Source of the DNA: an uncultured Aquimarina sp.
GTDB taxonomy: Bacteria; Bacteroidota; Bacteroidia; Flavobacteriales; Flavobacteriaceae
Direction: 5' to 3'
DNA: 64,000 nucleotides
Assembly: GCA_947493035.1 (NCBI GenBank)
Contig: CANLOW010000003.1
Span: forward strand, 281,193-345,192
Each line of letters begins with the position of its first letter. The first letter of the stretch is position 1. Positions 53,398-61,910 of this stretch are shown here, in pieces. The position numbers and the translations under genes are program-made. The notes beneath the pieces were generated by a model. It was given only the letters and a program-made list of their open reading frames with translations. It made no database searches and was not told the origin of the DNA.

Positions 53398-55035
53398 ATG
53401 CAAGATTTATCTATATTCAATCAATTTGCTAAAAAATCTAAAGCTCCACAATTAAAAACAGATGGTAAAGCTGTTATATATACTAGAGTTTCGACAAAAG
53501 AACAAGCTGAAAATAATGCCAGCCTTGAAACCCAACTCAAGTATTGTAAAGAATGTGCTAACCGAAAAGGTCTTGAAGTAATTGAATACTTTGGAGGTAC
53601 CTACGAATCTGCTAAAAGTGATGAACGTAAAGAATTCCAAAAGATGCTTACTTATGTTAAGCGTAAAAAGAACATAGGTTATATCATTGTCTACTCATAC
53701 GACCGATTCTCTCGTACTGGTGCTAATGGAGCTTACATTAGTGATCAACTTAAGAAACAAGGAATTGTTACTATTTCTGCTACACAAGAAGTCGATACTA
53801 CTACTAGTGCAGGGTCATTTCAACAAAATTTATACTATATGTTTTCTCAATTTGATAATGAATTGAGGAGAGACAAGTCTGTATCTGGTATGAAAGAAAA
53901 ATTACGAAAAGGATACTGGGTAGGCGGCTATCCATTTGGATACGACAATATGAACCCTGGGAAAGGAAAAACTCCAAACATGGTAGTGAACGAAAAGGGT
54001 AAACTACTAAAAAAAGCATTTCAATGGAAAGCAGAAATGAATATGTCGCATGTGGAAATTGTAAATAAGCTTGAAAAAAAAGGCCTAAAAGTATCTGATA
54101 AAAGATTAAGTGAAATGTTTAGGAACCCTTTTTACTGTGGCTTAATCGTAAACTCATTAGTTCCTGGAGAAGTCATAGAAGGAAAACATCCTTCAATTAT
54201 AAGCAAGCAAACATTTTTAAAAATAAATAATTTATTGAATTCAGGAAATCAACCCACATCCTACTCTGCTGATGATGATAACCTACCTCTTAAAATATTT
54301 CTAAGATCAACAACCTGTGACACACCTCTAACTGGTTACATAGTGAAAAATAAAAATCTGTACTATTATAAAAATCGAAGAAAAGGAAGTCGTGAAAATA
54401 GAAGCGCAAAAAAGCTCCACTTAGAATTTGAAAGTTTACTAAAACAATTTACCATTAATGATAAAATATATATAGCTCCTCTTAAAGAAATTATTTTCTC
54501 AACTTTTGTTGAAATGAATAAGGAAAAAATATCTGAAAGTAAACTAGCCGAAAAAGAGGTTTTAGAGATAGATAAAAAACTTGATCGATTAGAAGAAAGG
54601 TTTGTTTTTGAAGAAATAAACGCTGTTCAATACGAAAAGTTTAAAACTCGATTACAAATAGAAAAAACTAAAAAAGAAAATTTGCTAGTCAAATCAGAGT
54701 TTAATAGTTCGAACCTTAAGAAAGCTATAAATAAGGCTTTAAATATTTCTATTAACCTCCCTGAACTTTGGCGTTTAGGAGATATAGAAACAAAAAGAAA
54801 GATTCAATATATGGTGTTTCCTGAAGGTTTGGGGTATGACTTTAAAAACATGCAAGTTCGAACTTTTAGAATCAACTCTATTTTTGATGTAATTAGTAGT
54901 GTTTCAGCAGAAAAGGATTCAAAAAAAAAGCGGAACCAACACTTAAAATGTGAAGATTCCGCTTTGGTGAGCCCTGAAGGATTCGAACCTTCGACCGCCT
55001 CCTTAGAAGGGAGGTGCTCTATCCAGCTGAGCTAA
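53398..55035 (+). CDS. Large serine recombinase (integrase)
   Basis: 545 residues. The catalytic domain has nucleophile S33 (YTRVSTKEQ) and SYDRFSRTG. A Recombinase domain (about 165-270) and a C-terminal coiled coil (about 370-440) follow. The zinc-ribbon part (about 300-345) keeps one Cys (TTCDTP) where related proteins have four, so it may be degenerate. The last ~30 residues (PEGFEPSTASLEGR and onwards) are the antisense translation of tRNA-Arg, indicating fusion at integration. It would insert and excise the element. Confidence 0.9.
   Translation: MQDLSIFNQFAKKSKAPQLKTDGKAVIYTRVSTKEQAENNASLETQLKYCKECANRKGLEVIEYFGGTYESAKSDERKEFQKMLTYVKRKKNIGYIIVYSYDRFSRTGANGAYISDQLKKQGIVTISATQEVDTTTSAGSFQQNLYYMFSQFDNELRRDKSVSGMKEKLRKGYWVGGYPFGYDNMNPGKGKTPNMVVNEKGKLLKKAFQWKAEMNMSHVEIVNKLEKKGLKVSDKRLSEMFRNPFYCGLIVNSLVPGEVIEGKHPSIISKQTFLKINNLLNSGNQPTSYSADDDNLPLKIFLRSTTCDTPLTGYIVKNKNLYYYKNRRKGSRENRSAKKLHLEFESLLKQFTINDKIYIAPLKEIIFSTFVEMNKEKISESKLAEKEVLEIDKKLDRLEERFVFEEINAVQYEKFKTRLQIEKTKKENLLVKSEFNSSNLKKAINKALNISINLPELWRLGDIETKRKIQYMVFPEGLGYDFKNMQVRTFRINSIFDVISSVSAEKDSKKKRNQHLKCEDSALVSPEGFEPSTASLEGRCSIQLS
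54921..54965 (-). terminator. Terminator of tRNA-Arg
   Basis: On the minus strand AAAGCGGAA pairs with TTCCGCTTT and a run of T follows (A-run at 54921-54929 on the plus strand). It directly follows the tRNA CCA end, so it is a host sequence and lies inside the recombinase frame. Confidence 0.8.
54921..54990. other. Probable right attachment site
   Basis: The recombinase gene runs into the tRNA-Arg gene at its 3' end. Since the terminator and tRNA are host DNA, the crossover lies at or left of the A-run near 54921. No long direct repeat is expected for a serine recombinase, whose cores are typically 2 bp. The partner site on the left was not identified. Confidence 0.45.
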
Positions 55036-55041
55036 GAGCCC
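54965..55041 (-). tRNA. tRNA-Arg (TCT)
   Basis: Cloverleaf with acceptor GGGCTCT/AGGGCTC (two G-U pairs), D arm from AGCTCAG, anticodon loop CTTCTAA (TCT, Arg), T loop GGTTCGAATCC, discriminator A and encoded CCA at 54965-54967. It serves as the integration target of the element. Confidence 0.95.
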
Positions 55042-55177
55042 GTAGTTTTTTAGTTTCTACGAAAACCATGCAGCTAATTACTACACTGCAATAATACATT
55101 TTTTATGCAAATTTAAAAACAAATTTCTAAATTTCACAAAACAAAATTTAACCTTATTTCAGATTAAATTTATCTAG

Positions 55178-55252
55178 TCGGGGTAGCAGGATTCGAACCT
55201 GCGACCTCCTGCTCCCAAAGCAGGCGCGATAACCGGGCTACGCTATACCCCG
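55178..55252 (-). tRNA. tRNA-Pro (TGG)
   Basis: Acceptor CGGGGTA/TACCCCG pairs perfectly and C1 is typical of bacterial tRNA-Pro. Anticodon loop reads TTTGGGA, giving TGG. T arm GGTTCGAATCC. No encoded CCA. Confidence 0.95.
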
Positions 55253-55259
55253 AAAAGAG

Positions 55260-55341
55260 CGGAGAGACCGGGACTCGAACCCGGGCATCCCGAAGGATGA
55301 CAGCTTAGCAGGCTGCTGCATTACCACTCTGCCACCTCTCC
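55260..55341 (-). tRNA. tRNA-Ser (GCT)
   Basis: Acceptor GGAGAGG/TCTCTCC, anticodon loop CTGCTAA (GCT, Ser), a long variable arm with CATCC/GGATG, and discriminator G, which is usual for tRNA-Ser. No encoded CCA. Confidence 0.95.
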
Positions 55342-55456
55342 AATCATTAAATTTAATGAACTTTCGCTTTTTTGAAGCGGTTGCAAATTTAAGCCTTTTA
55401 TTTAGATTTCAAGTGATATTTATGAAATTTATTTCAATAAATATAAAAACGCCTGA

Positions 55457-55771
55457 CTATAAAGAAATTACATCAGTGATTTTATTCCCAACTTCTTTAT
55501 ATTTCTCAATTACTATGTCTGGACTTTTCAATTTAACCTTAATAGAATAGCTTTTATACTTTCCTGTTTTGGATAAATTTGTCTTTATTACAGCTCCTAA
55601 TCCATCAAAAATAGAAACTAAATCTTTTTCTTGTGAGCTAGTAGTAGGCAAAATAAACTTGTACAAATACAAACTAGGCCATTTAGTATCTGCTTCTAGT
55701 TGCTCTTTTAATTTTTTATAAAACTCTTCAGGTTTTTGGGTACTACTCATATTTCTAATTCTAGCTAACAA
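55457..55771 (-). CDS. DUF493 family protein
   Basis: 104 residues. The sequence matches the DUF493 (YbeD-like) pattern: FYKKLKEQLEADTKWPSLYL, then FILPTTSSQEKDL and ending in strands KSYSIKVKLKSPDIVIEKYK. A small conserved cytosolic protein with ferredoxin-like fold and no clear role. In Bacteroidota it lies among housekeeping genes. Divergent tRNA genes flank it. Confidence 0.8.
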   Translation of the reverse strand: MLARIRNMSSTQKPEEFYKKLKEQLEADTKWPSLYLYKFILPTTSSQEKDLVSIFDGLGAVIKTNLSKTGKYKSYSIKVKLKSPDIVIEKYKEVGNKITDVISL

Positions 55772-55775
55772 AAAT

Positions 55776-55809
55776 AAATCCAGAATTTAGACTACACAAT
55801 TCTGGATTT
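55776..55809 (-). terminator. Terminator after the thioredoxin/DUF6952 pair
   Basis: Twelve-base perfect stem AAATCCAGAATT (55776-55787) and AATTCTGGATTT (55798-55809), followed on the minus strand by a T-rich run. Confidence 0.8.
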
Positions 55810-55824
55810 AAATATTATAATTTT

Positions 55825-56082
55825 CTACTTATCTATCGAGCCTAATACTCGTTGCATAAATGTATTTAAAGCTTCTTTTTGAGGTTTCCCTTCTTTGATC
55901 AACTTCTGCACCTCTATAGCGCCATACATATTCGATATTAACTCTCCGATAACATCTAACTCTTCGTCTTTTAATGAAGAGACTTCCGTTAAAGCTTCTA
56001 GGGTTTCTATAGTCTCTAACACAAAATCTTCATCGTTCTCTTCTATAAAACCTGTTAGGTGTTTAATTATTGGTAGCTTCAT
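55825..56082 (-). CDS. DUF6952 family protein
   Basis: 85-residue acidic helical protein beginning MKLPIIKHLTGFIEENDEDF. Matches the small DUF6952 family encoded after thioredoxin in flavobacteria. It overlaps the thioredoxin stop by 20 bp, so it is translationally coupled. Function unknown. Confidence 0.75.
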   Translation of the reverse strand: MKLPIIKHLTGFIEENDEDFVLETIETLEALTEVSSLKDEELDVIGELISNMYGAIEVQKLIKEGKPQKEALNTFMQRVLGSIDK

Positions 56083-56377
56083 GAACTAATTCTTTTAATG
56101 AGTCAAATTTATTTGTTTGCACCTGATTTAATAAAGCCCCTCCTTTAAATGCAGCAAAAGTAGGTAGGTTATCTACATTAGCTAATTGTCTTGAGTCTGG
56201 AAATTTCTCTGCATCGACAATTACAAAAGGTAATCCTCCATTTTCATTAGCTAGCTTTTTAAATTTAGGTTTCATTATTCGACAATTACCGCACCAGGTT
56301 GCCGAATATTGAACTAATACCGTTTCATTTGAATTTATTATTTCTTGAAGATTATCTGATTCTAATTCTTGTAACAT
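56063..56377 (-). CDS. Thioredoxin-family protein
   Basis: 104 residues from ATG 56377, chosen because MLQELESDNLQEIINSNETV matches the family start. An upstream ATG at 56401 adds eight residues. The active site is WCGNC (instead of WCGPC) followed by RIMKPKF, and a cis-Pro loop in DNLPTFAAF. A cytosolic disulfide reductase or peroxidase-linked thioredoxin. Overlaps the downstream DUF6952 gene. Confidence 0.88.
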   Translation of the reverse strand: MLQELESDNLQEIINSNETVLVQYSATWCGNCRIMKPKFKKLANENGGLPFVIVDAEKFPDSRQLANVDNLPTFAAFKGGALLNQVQTNKFDSLKELVHEATNN

Positions 56378-56490
56378 GATTCTTGTATTTTTATTAGACA
56401 CTTCAAAGATACCATCAAGGCATCTATCGTTAATGTATTTTCAATTGTTTTTACTTATAGTGCATTCATAACAAACTATAATTAATAAAT

Positions 56491-57495
56491 TTAGTTCAAT
56501 ATTTCAACTAAAAGTGATTTTAAGATATCTTGTTGTGCAAATGGACTAGCTCCAACCCCTTTTACCTTAAGGTCTGCATCTTTTATACTAGATATTATAC
56601 TACTGACCTTTCTCATCGGATAATATTTAGCCGCTTGAGCATAATCTTTCACAAAGAAACGATTTACTTTTAATGCCTTAGATACAGCATCTTCTGATTT
56701 TGAAGGTAAACCATGGTACAACAATACTTTTGAAAAATAATTATACAACAGCGCTATGATAGGTATAATTGGATGTTGTTTAGGGTTCGCAGAAAAATAA
56801 TTACTGATAGCAAAGCACTTTTTTACGTTACGTTCTCCTAAAGCTTTATTCAATTCAAAAGCGTTAAAATCTTTTGAGATTCCTATATTCTCTTCTATAT
56901 GATGACTAGTTATAGAAGTCCCTTTAGGTAGGATTAATTGTAATTTTTGTAATTCATTATTGATTTTAGCTAGATCACTACCTAGAAACTCTACCAACAT
57001 ATAGGTTGCTTTTGGTTCTATAAGGTACCCTTTGCTCTTCATAACACTTTCGATCCACCCTCCTACTTGATTCTCATATAGCTTCTTACTTTCGAAAAGC
57101 ACACCGATTTTAGCTGCTACTTTCGCTACCTTTTTTCTCTTGTCTACTTTTTTATATTTATAACAAATCACCAAAAGAGTACTTTCCATTGGGTTCGAAA
57201 AATAGTTTTCTAATTTATCTAATTCACGACCTAAATTTTGAGCTTCTTTTACAATAACTACTTGCCTTTCTGCCATCATAGGAAAGCGCTTGGCAGCTGC
57301 TATTATTTGACCTGCATCAGTTTCTTTCCCATATAATATGGTTTGATTAAAATCCTTTTCGTGCTCTTCTAACACATTTTTTTGAACATAATCACTAATC
57401 GTATCGATAAAATAAGACTCTTCTCCATGCAGTAAATACACTGGTTTATAATTACCTGCCCGAATATCTTTCAAAATAGCCTTCGCTTCTGTCAT
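56491..57495 (-). CDS. holA: DNA polymerase III subunit delta
   Basis: 334 residues. The N-terminal domain starts MTEAKAILKDIRAGNYKPVY with LLHGEESYFIDTISDYV, the typical HolA clamp-loader subunit signature, and the C-terminal collar domain ends with SPFAQQDILKSLLVEIL. It opens the sliding clamp for loading on DNA. It lies divergently from the HsdR_N-like gene with a 42-bp gap. Confidence 0.92.
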   Translation of the reverse strand: MTEAKAILKDIRAGNYKPVYLLHGEESYFIDTISDYVQKNVLEEHEKDFNQTILYGKETDAGQIIAAAKRFPMMAERQVVIVKEAQNLGRELDKLENYFSNPMESTLLVICYKYKKVDKRKKVAKVAAKIGVLFESKKLYENQVGGWIESVMKSKGYLIEPKATYMLVEFLGSDLAKINNELQKLQLILPKGTSITSHHIEENIGISKDFNAFELNKALGERNVKKCFAISNYFSANPKQHPIIPIIALLYNYFSKVLLYHGLPSKSEDAVSKALKVNRFFVKDYAQAAKYYPMRKVSSIISSIKDADLKVKGVGASPFAQQDILKSLLVEILN

Positions 57496-57537
57496 CAGTT
57501 ATTCTATATTCCTATTGAAAATTAGTAATATTGGAAC

Positions 57538-57981
57538 ATGGTAAAGTTAGACTTCCCAAATTATCCAATACAACTCAAAAGTAGTGAAAATCGAACCACT
57601 GTTTTAGATCTAATTCGCAAAAAGCATTTAGTCCTTACTCCAGAAGAATGGGTAAGACAGCATGTACTTCATTATTTGATTACAGATATGTCTTATCCCA
57701 AAAGTTTGATAAATGTGGAAAAACAAATAGCACTGAATGGCACAAAAAAAAGATATGATATCGTCGTGTATCGAAATGATGGAAGTATATTTCTAATTGT
57801 AGAATGCAAAGCTCCTAAAATAAAAATCACTCAAGATACATTCGACCAAATCGCACGTTATAACTTGGAATTAAAAAGTCAATTTCTAATGGTTACTAAT
57901 GGCTTAAATCATTATTACTCTATTATTGATTACCCTAATCAATGCTATCACTTCCTTAGAGAACTACCTGCTTACCAATAA
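57538..57981 (+). CDS. HsdR N-terminal-domain-like nuclease-fold protein
   Basis: 147 residues. Contains a type I restriction HsdR_N-type (PD-(D/E)xK) pattern: KRYDIVVYRNDG with the Asp and FLIVECKAPK with ECK. A single-domain version is common in Bacteroidota next to holA. It is not part of a visible restriction system, so its role is unknown. Four bases separate its stop from the next start. Confidence 0.85.
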   Translation: MVKLDFPNYPIQLKSSENRTTVLDLIRKKHLVLTPEEWVRQHVLHYLITDMSYPKSLINVEKQIALNGTKKRYDIVVYRNDGSIFLIVECKAPKIKITQDTFDQIARYNLELKSQFLMVTNGLNHYYSIIDYPNQCYHFLRELPAYQ

Positions 57982-57985
57982 TATT

Positions 57986-58987
57986 ATGAAACAAGAATTA
58001 GCTATAGTTATCCTAAACTGGAATGGAAAATTGTTGTTAGAACAATTTTTACCAACTGTTATTTTACACAGCCCCAAGGATAGTGTATATGTTATTGATA
58101 ATGCTTCTACGGATGAATCTTTAACTTGGTTAAATCAAAAATATCCTGAAGTAGAAACCATTGAACTTCACAAAAATTTAGGTTATGCTGGAGGATATCA
58201 AGAAGGGTTAAAAAAAATTAATACAGAATACTACTGTTTATTAAATAGTGACATACAAGTGACTGAAGGCTGGATTATGCCTATTTTAAATTTATTTAAA
58301 AGTGACACTACTATTGCCGCTATACAGCCTAAGATATTGGATCATAAGAAACCATCTCATTTCGAATATGCTGGTGCAGGAGGAGGTCTAATTGATAATC
58401 TTGGTTACCCTTTTTGCCGAGGGAGGATCTTTGAATCTATAGAAGAAGACAAAGGGCAATACGATGATGTTACCTCTATTTTTTGGGCATCTGGAGCTTG
58501 TATATTTCTTAGAAGTGATGATTATTGGACAGTAGAAGGCCTAGATACTGAATACTTTGCACATCAAGAAGAAATAGATCTTTGCTGGAGACTACAAAAT
58601 ATCAATAAAAAAATAATGTATTGTGGTACTAGTACTGTATTACATGTAGGCGGTGCTTCTTTAGCTTACGAAAATCCTAAAAAAATATTTCTAAATTTCA
58701 GAAACTCCTTAATTTCAATACTAAAAAACGAACCATCACCTTCCGTTTATTACAAAGTATTTTTTAGATTAGTTTTAGATGGTATCGCTGGTTTAAAATT
58801 TATTACTGACGGGAAATGGAAATCTCTATATGCTATTCTTAACGCTCATTTTTCTTTTTATAAAATGATTCCAAGCACTTTAAATAAGAGAAGAAAACTA
58901 CCTAAAATTAAAGTACCTGTACAAACCTCAAGTATTATTTTTGATTATTACATCCGAAAAATAAAAACCTATCAATCAAAGAAATAA
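57986..58987 (+). CDS. Glycosyltransferase family 2
   Basis: 333 residues from ATG 57986, the start matching AIVILNWNGK. GT-A fold with nucleotide-binding segment NWNG, DNASTDES near 40 and LLNSDIQV as the DxD-like metal site, and a WASGACIFLRSDDYW stretch. It transfers sugars from nucleotide-sugar donors to a surface polysaccharide or glycoprotein, exact acceptor unknown. Starts 5 bp after the upstream stop. Confidence 0.88.
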   Translation: MKQELAIVILNWNGKLLLEQFLPTVILHSPKDSVYVIDNASTDESLTWLNQKYPEVETIELHKNLGYAGGYQEGLKKINTEYYCLLNSDIQVTEGWIMPILNLFKSDTTIAAIQPKILDHKKPSHFEYAGAGGGLIDNLGYPFCRGRIFESIEEDKGQYDDVTSIFWASGACIFLRSDDYWTVEGLDTEYFAHQEEIDLCWRLQNINKKIMYCGTSTVLHVGGASLAYENPKKIFLNFRNSLISILKNEPSPSVYYKVFFRLVLDGIAGLKFITDGKWKSLYAILNAHFSFYKMIPSTLNKRRKLPKIKVPVQTSSIIFDYYIRKIKTYQSKK

Positions 58988-59050
58988 ACCTATTACTGTT
59001 ATACTATTTGATAGATAGATTTTTCATTATGTTCAATATAAAAAAAGAAA

Positions 59051-60022
59051 TTATATCGTTACCTCTAATAGCTTACCTCCCCCTGAAATCTCGAAATAAT
59101 TAATAGCTGCAGGAATAAGTATAGTGCTTCCTTTAGTAAGCTCATAGGTTTCATTTTCGTAAGCAAAGCTAGATACCCCTTCTACACACATATAAATGAT
59201 AAAAGAATCTATATTACTAGCATCTTTACGAATACTCCCCTCTAAAGCTATAACATTTGTTTTAAAATAAGGGGTATGTACTAAAGTATTACTTTGATTC
59301 TCGGTTAATTGATATGCTGTTTTGTAATTTTCTTCAACAGAAAAATCAATTGCATCTATGGCTAATTCAGTATGTAACTCTCTTTCTTTACCTGTTTTAG
59401 CATCTACTCGTTTGTAATCATAAATACGATAAGTGACATCTGAAGTTTGTTGAATTTCAGCTAACAAAACACCTGCTCCAATAGCGTGAACCCTACCTGT
59501 AGGTATATTAAAAACATCTCCAGATACTACTTTTTCACTGTGCAATACATCTAAAATAGTACCTTCTTCCAACGATTTTTTATATATTTCTTTTGAAACT
59601 TTCTTATCAAAACCTACAATTAATTCTGCACCTTCATCGGCTTGCATAACATACCACATTTCATTTTTACCAAATGAATTATGTCTTTCTCTTGCTAATT
59701 CGTCACTAGGATGCACTTGTATTGACAAGGGCGTCTTTGCATCAATAAACTTTATAAGTAAAGGGAACTCTTCGCCAAATCGTTCTAAAACACTTTCACC
59801 TACAAATTCAGCACCATATAACGATATTAACTCTCTAATCGTTTTACCCTTTAAAGCTCCTGAAGCAACTACAGTTTCACTTTCTGTAACGTCAGAAATC
59901 TCCCAAGATTCACCAATATTTTTTTCAGAATACTCTTTATTTAATGCTGATTTTAATTTTTCTCCACCCCACATTCTATACTTAAAAAGCGGTGTAAAAA
60001 TCAACGGATAAAGTGTTTTCAA
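59051..60022 (-). CDS. manA: Mannose-6-phosphate isomerase, class I
   Basis: 323 residues. Cupin-type isomerase that interconverts fructose-6-phosphate and mannose-6-phosphate. Motifs include MWGGEKLKSALNKEY at the start, QVHPSDELARERH with zinc-binding His, GKNEMWYVMQADEGAEL, and IPTGRVHAIGAGVLLAEIQQ. Length is near that of short class I enzymes. It lies convergent to the glycosyltransferase and may supply mannose precursors. Confidence 0.9.
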   Translation of the reverse strand: MKTLYPLIFTPLFKYRMWGGEKLKSALNKEYSEKNIGESWEISDVTESETVVASGALKGKTIRELISLYGAEFVGESVLERFGEEFPLLIKFIDAKTPLSIQVHPSDELARERHNSFGKNEMWYVMQADEGAELIVGFDKKVSKEIYKKSLEEGTILDVLHSEKVVSGDVFNIPTGRVHAIGAGVLLAEIQQTSDVTYRIYDYKRVDAKTGKERELHTELAIDAIDFSVEENYKTAYQLTENQSNTLVHTPYFKTNVIALEGSIRKDASNIDSFIIYMCVEGVSSFAYENETYELTKGSTILIPAAINYFEISGGGKLLEVTI

Positions 60023-60038
60023 AGTTTCTTATTTTAAT

Positions 60039-61736
60039 TTAATAATCTTTCAATTTTGTATAACGATAAATAGGACCTTCAGCTTGACATGAATCTGTAG
60101 TTATTACTCTAAAGTCATATTTACCATTAGGTATATCTTTAAAAACAGGAGATTTTTGATAATCGTACCCCCTATTTATTGAATATTCAAATTCTCCTTT
60201 TTCAAAAGGAACTACCCTAAGGCTATTATCTTCTTTATTATGCTTTACTTGCATTATTGTTGGACCAGATAAATTATTCACTGTAAAATACTTAATCGAT
60301 TTACAATATGAATTATTCTTAGGGTGCATACTAACCCAATATTTTCCTGCTTTATCTACTTCTATAGTTTTTGTAGAGTCTCTAGTACTCCATGTATAAA
60401 TCACTTCATCCAACCCTGCATCTAAAGTAACGTAACTATAATCACACTTTAAAAAAGTTTCGTCTTCACCTACTTTAGGCAGTACATCATTTACCTTAAA
60501 ACTCACTTCCACTAATTGACTACTACACTTGGTTTGACGATTATGACTACTGACATAGTAAGTGTAATTACCCGGATCCAAATTCTCTACTAAAAAGTTT
60601 TTCGAAACACTAAGTAATACTCCATTTTCCGATTTATCAAACCATTGTAATTGCGACTCTACTTCATTTTTCTCAGCACTTAACACTACTGTTTCACCAT
60701 AACAAAAATCTTTTCCGTTTAACACTTTTGGAGGTAGTGGTTCTTCTAACAATTCTACTTTAAAATATGGAGAATACAAATTACAAGTATTATCATTCAA
60801 ACTTGATAAATCATTACCCACTTTTGCTCTAAAAAAATGCCTTCCAGTACCTAAAGTGTCACTGTGTATTAAAGAAGTGTTTGCTTTACCAATTTTTCTA
60901 AAATTAACACTATCACTACTTTCCTCCCACTGATACTGTATGTTTTTTGCATTAGGATTGGTCTTATAATAATCAAAGTCTAATTGAAAATCACTTGGAA
61001 GAGATGCACAAAATTTAGAACCACTGGGGTATTTTTTACTATTTACCAAGGTTTCTACACCACAAGGCGTAAAGGATATATCATCTAATACAAAATCATT
61101 TCCACAACCACCTTCTCCGTAATTCTTAATTCTAAGTACTACAGATTCTTGAGAGTCCCCTAAATTAAAAACCAAACCAAAGCGTTTCCACTTAGGAATA
61201 GCTTCACTAAAAATTTGACCTGTAGATCCTGATTTCAAAAGGTTTGTTTCATTAGCATCCCATATTTCAAAAATCAGATTTACAGGAACTCCCCCTTTAG
61301 CAGCAACTTGTTCAGAACAAGGAGAATCTTCACTTGAAGCTATATTTAAAACCCAAATTGCAAACTCATAAGTTCCACTATTACAAAAGCCTTCTATTTT
61401 TCTTTTAAAAAAAGGAGTAGTCATAAAATTTTCACTAGCATTAACAATTAATGCTTGACCTCTTTTTTTAGGGTTTGTGTGATCTTTAGTGTCAAACCAA
61501 TAGGGATAAAAATTAAATTTAGAAGAAACTGTATACTCCCCTTCTCTAGGCACTTTATTACCTGAAAATTTATAGTCCGTATCTCCAATAAGCCTAGCAT
61601 TTTGTTTTGAAGTAGTTTTACCAAAATCCTCTATAAAAACAGGATTACCCTTTACACCTTTACAGAACTCTAACTGCGCATTGATGGTAATATGTGTACT
61701 GAATACTAGTAGAAAAAAAAGGATTTTATATTTCAA
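60039..61736 (-). CDS. Large secreted surface protein, Ig/PKD-like
   Basis: 565 residues with a signal peptide (1-20, HITINAQ). An N-terminal lectin-like domain (about 25-230) with paired Cys is followed by Ig/PKD-like repeats (STRDSTKTIEVDKAGKYWVS, and a domain close to gliding-motility-type T9SS proteins) ending in VITTDSCQAEGPIYRYTKL. It lacks the C-terminal type B T9SS sorting domain I would expect in such proteins. Cell-surface role unknown. Confidence 0.7.
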   Translation of the reverse strand: MKYKILFFLLVFSTHITINAQLEFCKGVKGNPVFIEDFGKTTSKQNARLIGDTDYKFSGNKVPREGEYTVSSKFNFYPYWFDTKDHTNPKKRGQALIVNASENFMTTPFFKRKIEGFCNSGTYEFAIWVLNIASSEDSPCSEQVAAKGGVPVNLIFEIWDANETNLLKSGSTGQIFSEAIPKWKRFGLVFNLGDSQESVVLRIKNYGEGGCGNDFVLDDISFTPCGVETLVNSKKYPSGSKFCASLPSDFQLDFDYYKTNPNAKNIQYQWEESSDSVNFRKIGKANTSLIHSDTLGTGRHFFRAKVGNDLSSLNDNTCNLYSPYFKVELLEEPLPPKVLNGKDFCYGETVVLSAEKNEVESQLQWFDKSENGVLLSVSKNFLVENLDPGNYTYYVSSHNRQTKCSSQLVEVSFKVNDVLPKVGEDETFLKCDYSYVTLDAGLDEVIYTWSTRDSTKTIEVDKAGKYWVSMHPKNNSYCKSIKYFTVNNLSGPTIMQVKHNKEDNSLRVVPFEKGEFEYSINRGYDYQKSPVFKDIPNGKYDFRVITTDSCQAEGPIYRYTKLKDY

Positions 61737-61910
61737 AACGTTTTACATGTGAATTTAAAAGGCAAAATAAAAATTAATTTTAGAATCTATAAGATTTATG
61801 GTGTTTTATGACACAAAAAAAGTACGAAAACGTTATTTAAACAAGTAACACGTTTTTTAAACGGTTAAAATGAACTAATTTTCTACTTTCGCATACACAT
61901 TTTATATACT

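Noticed and set aside
18700..55035. CRISPR array
   Set aside because: No regularly spaced direct repeats of 25-40 bp were seen in the window.
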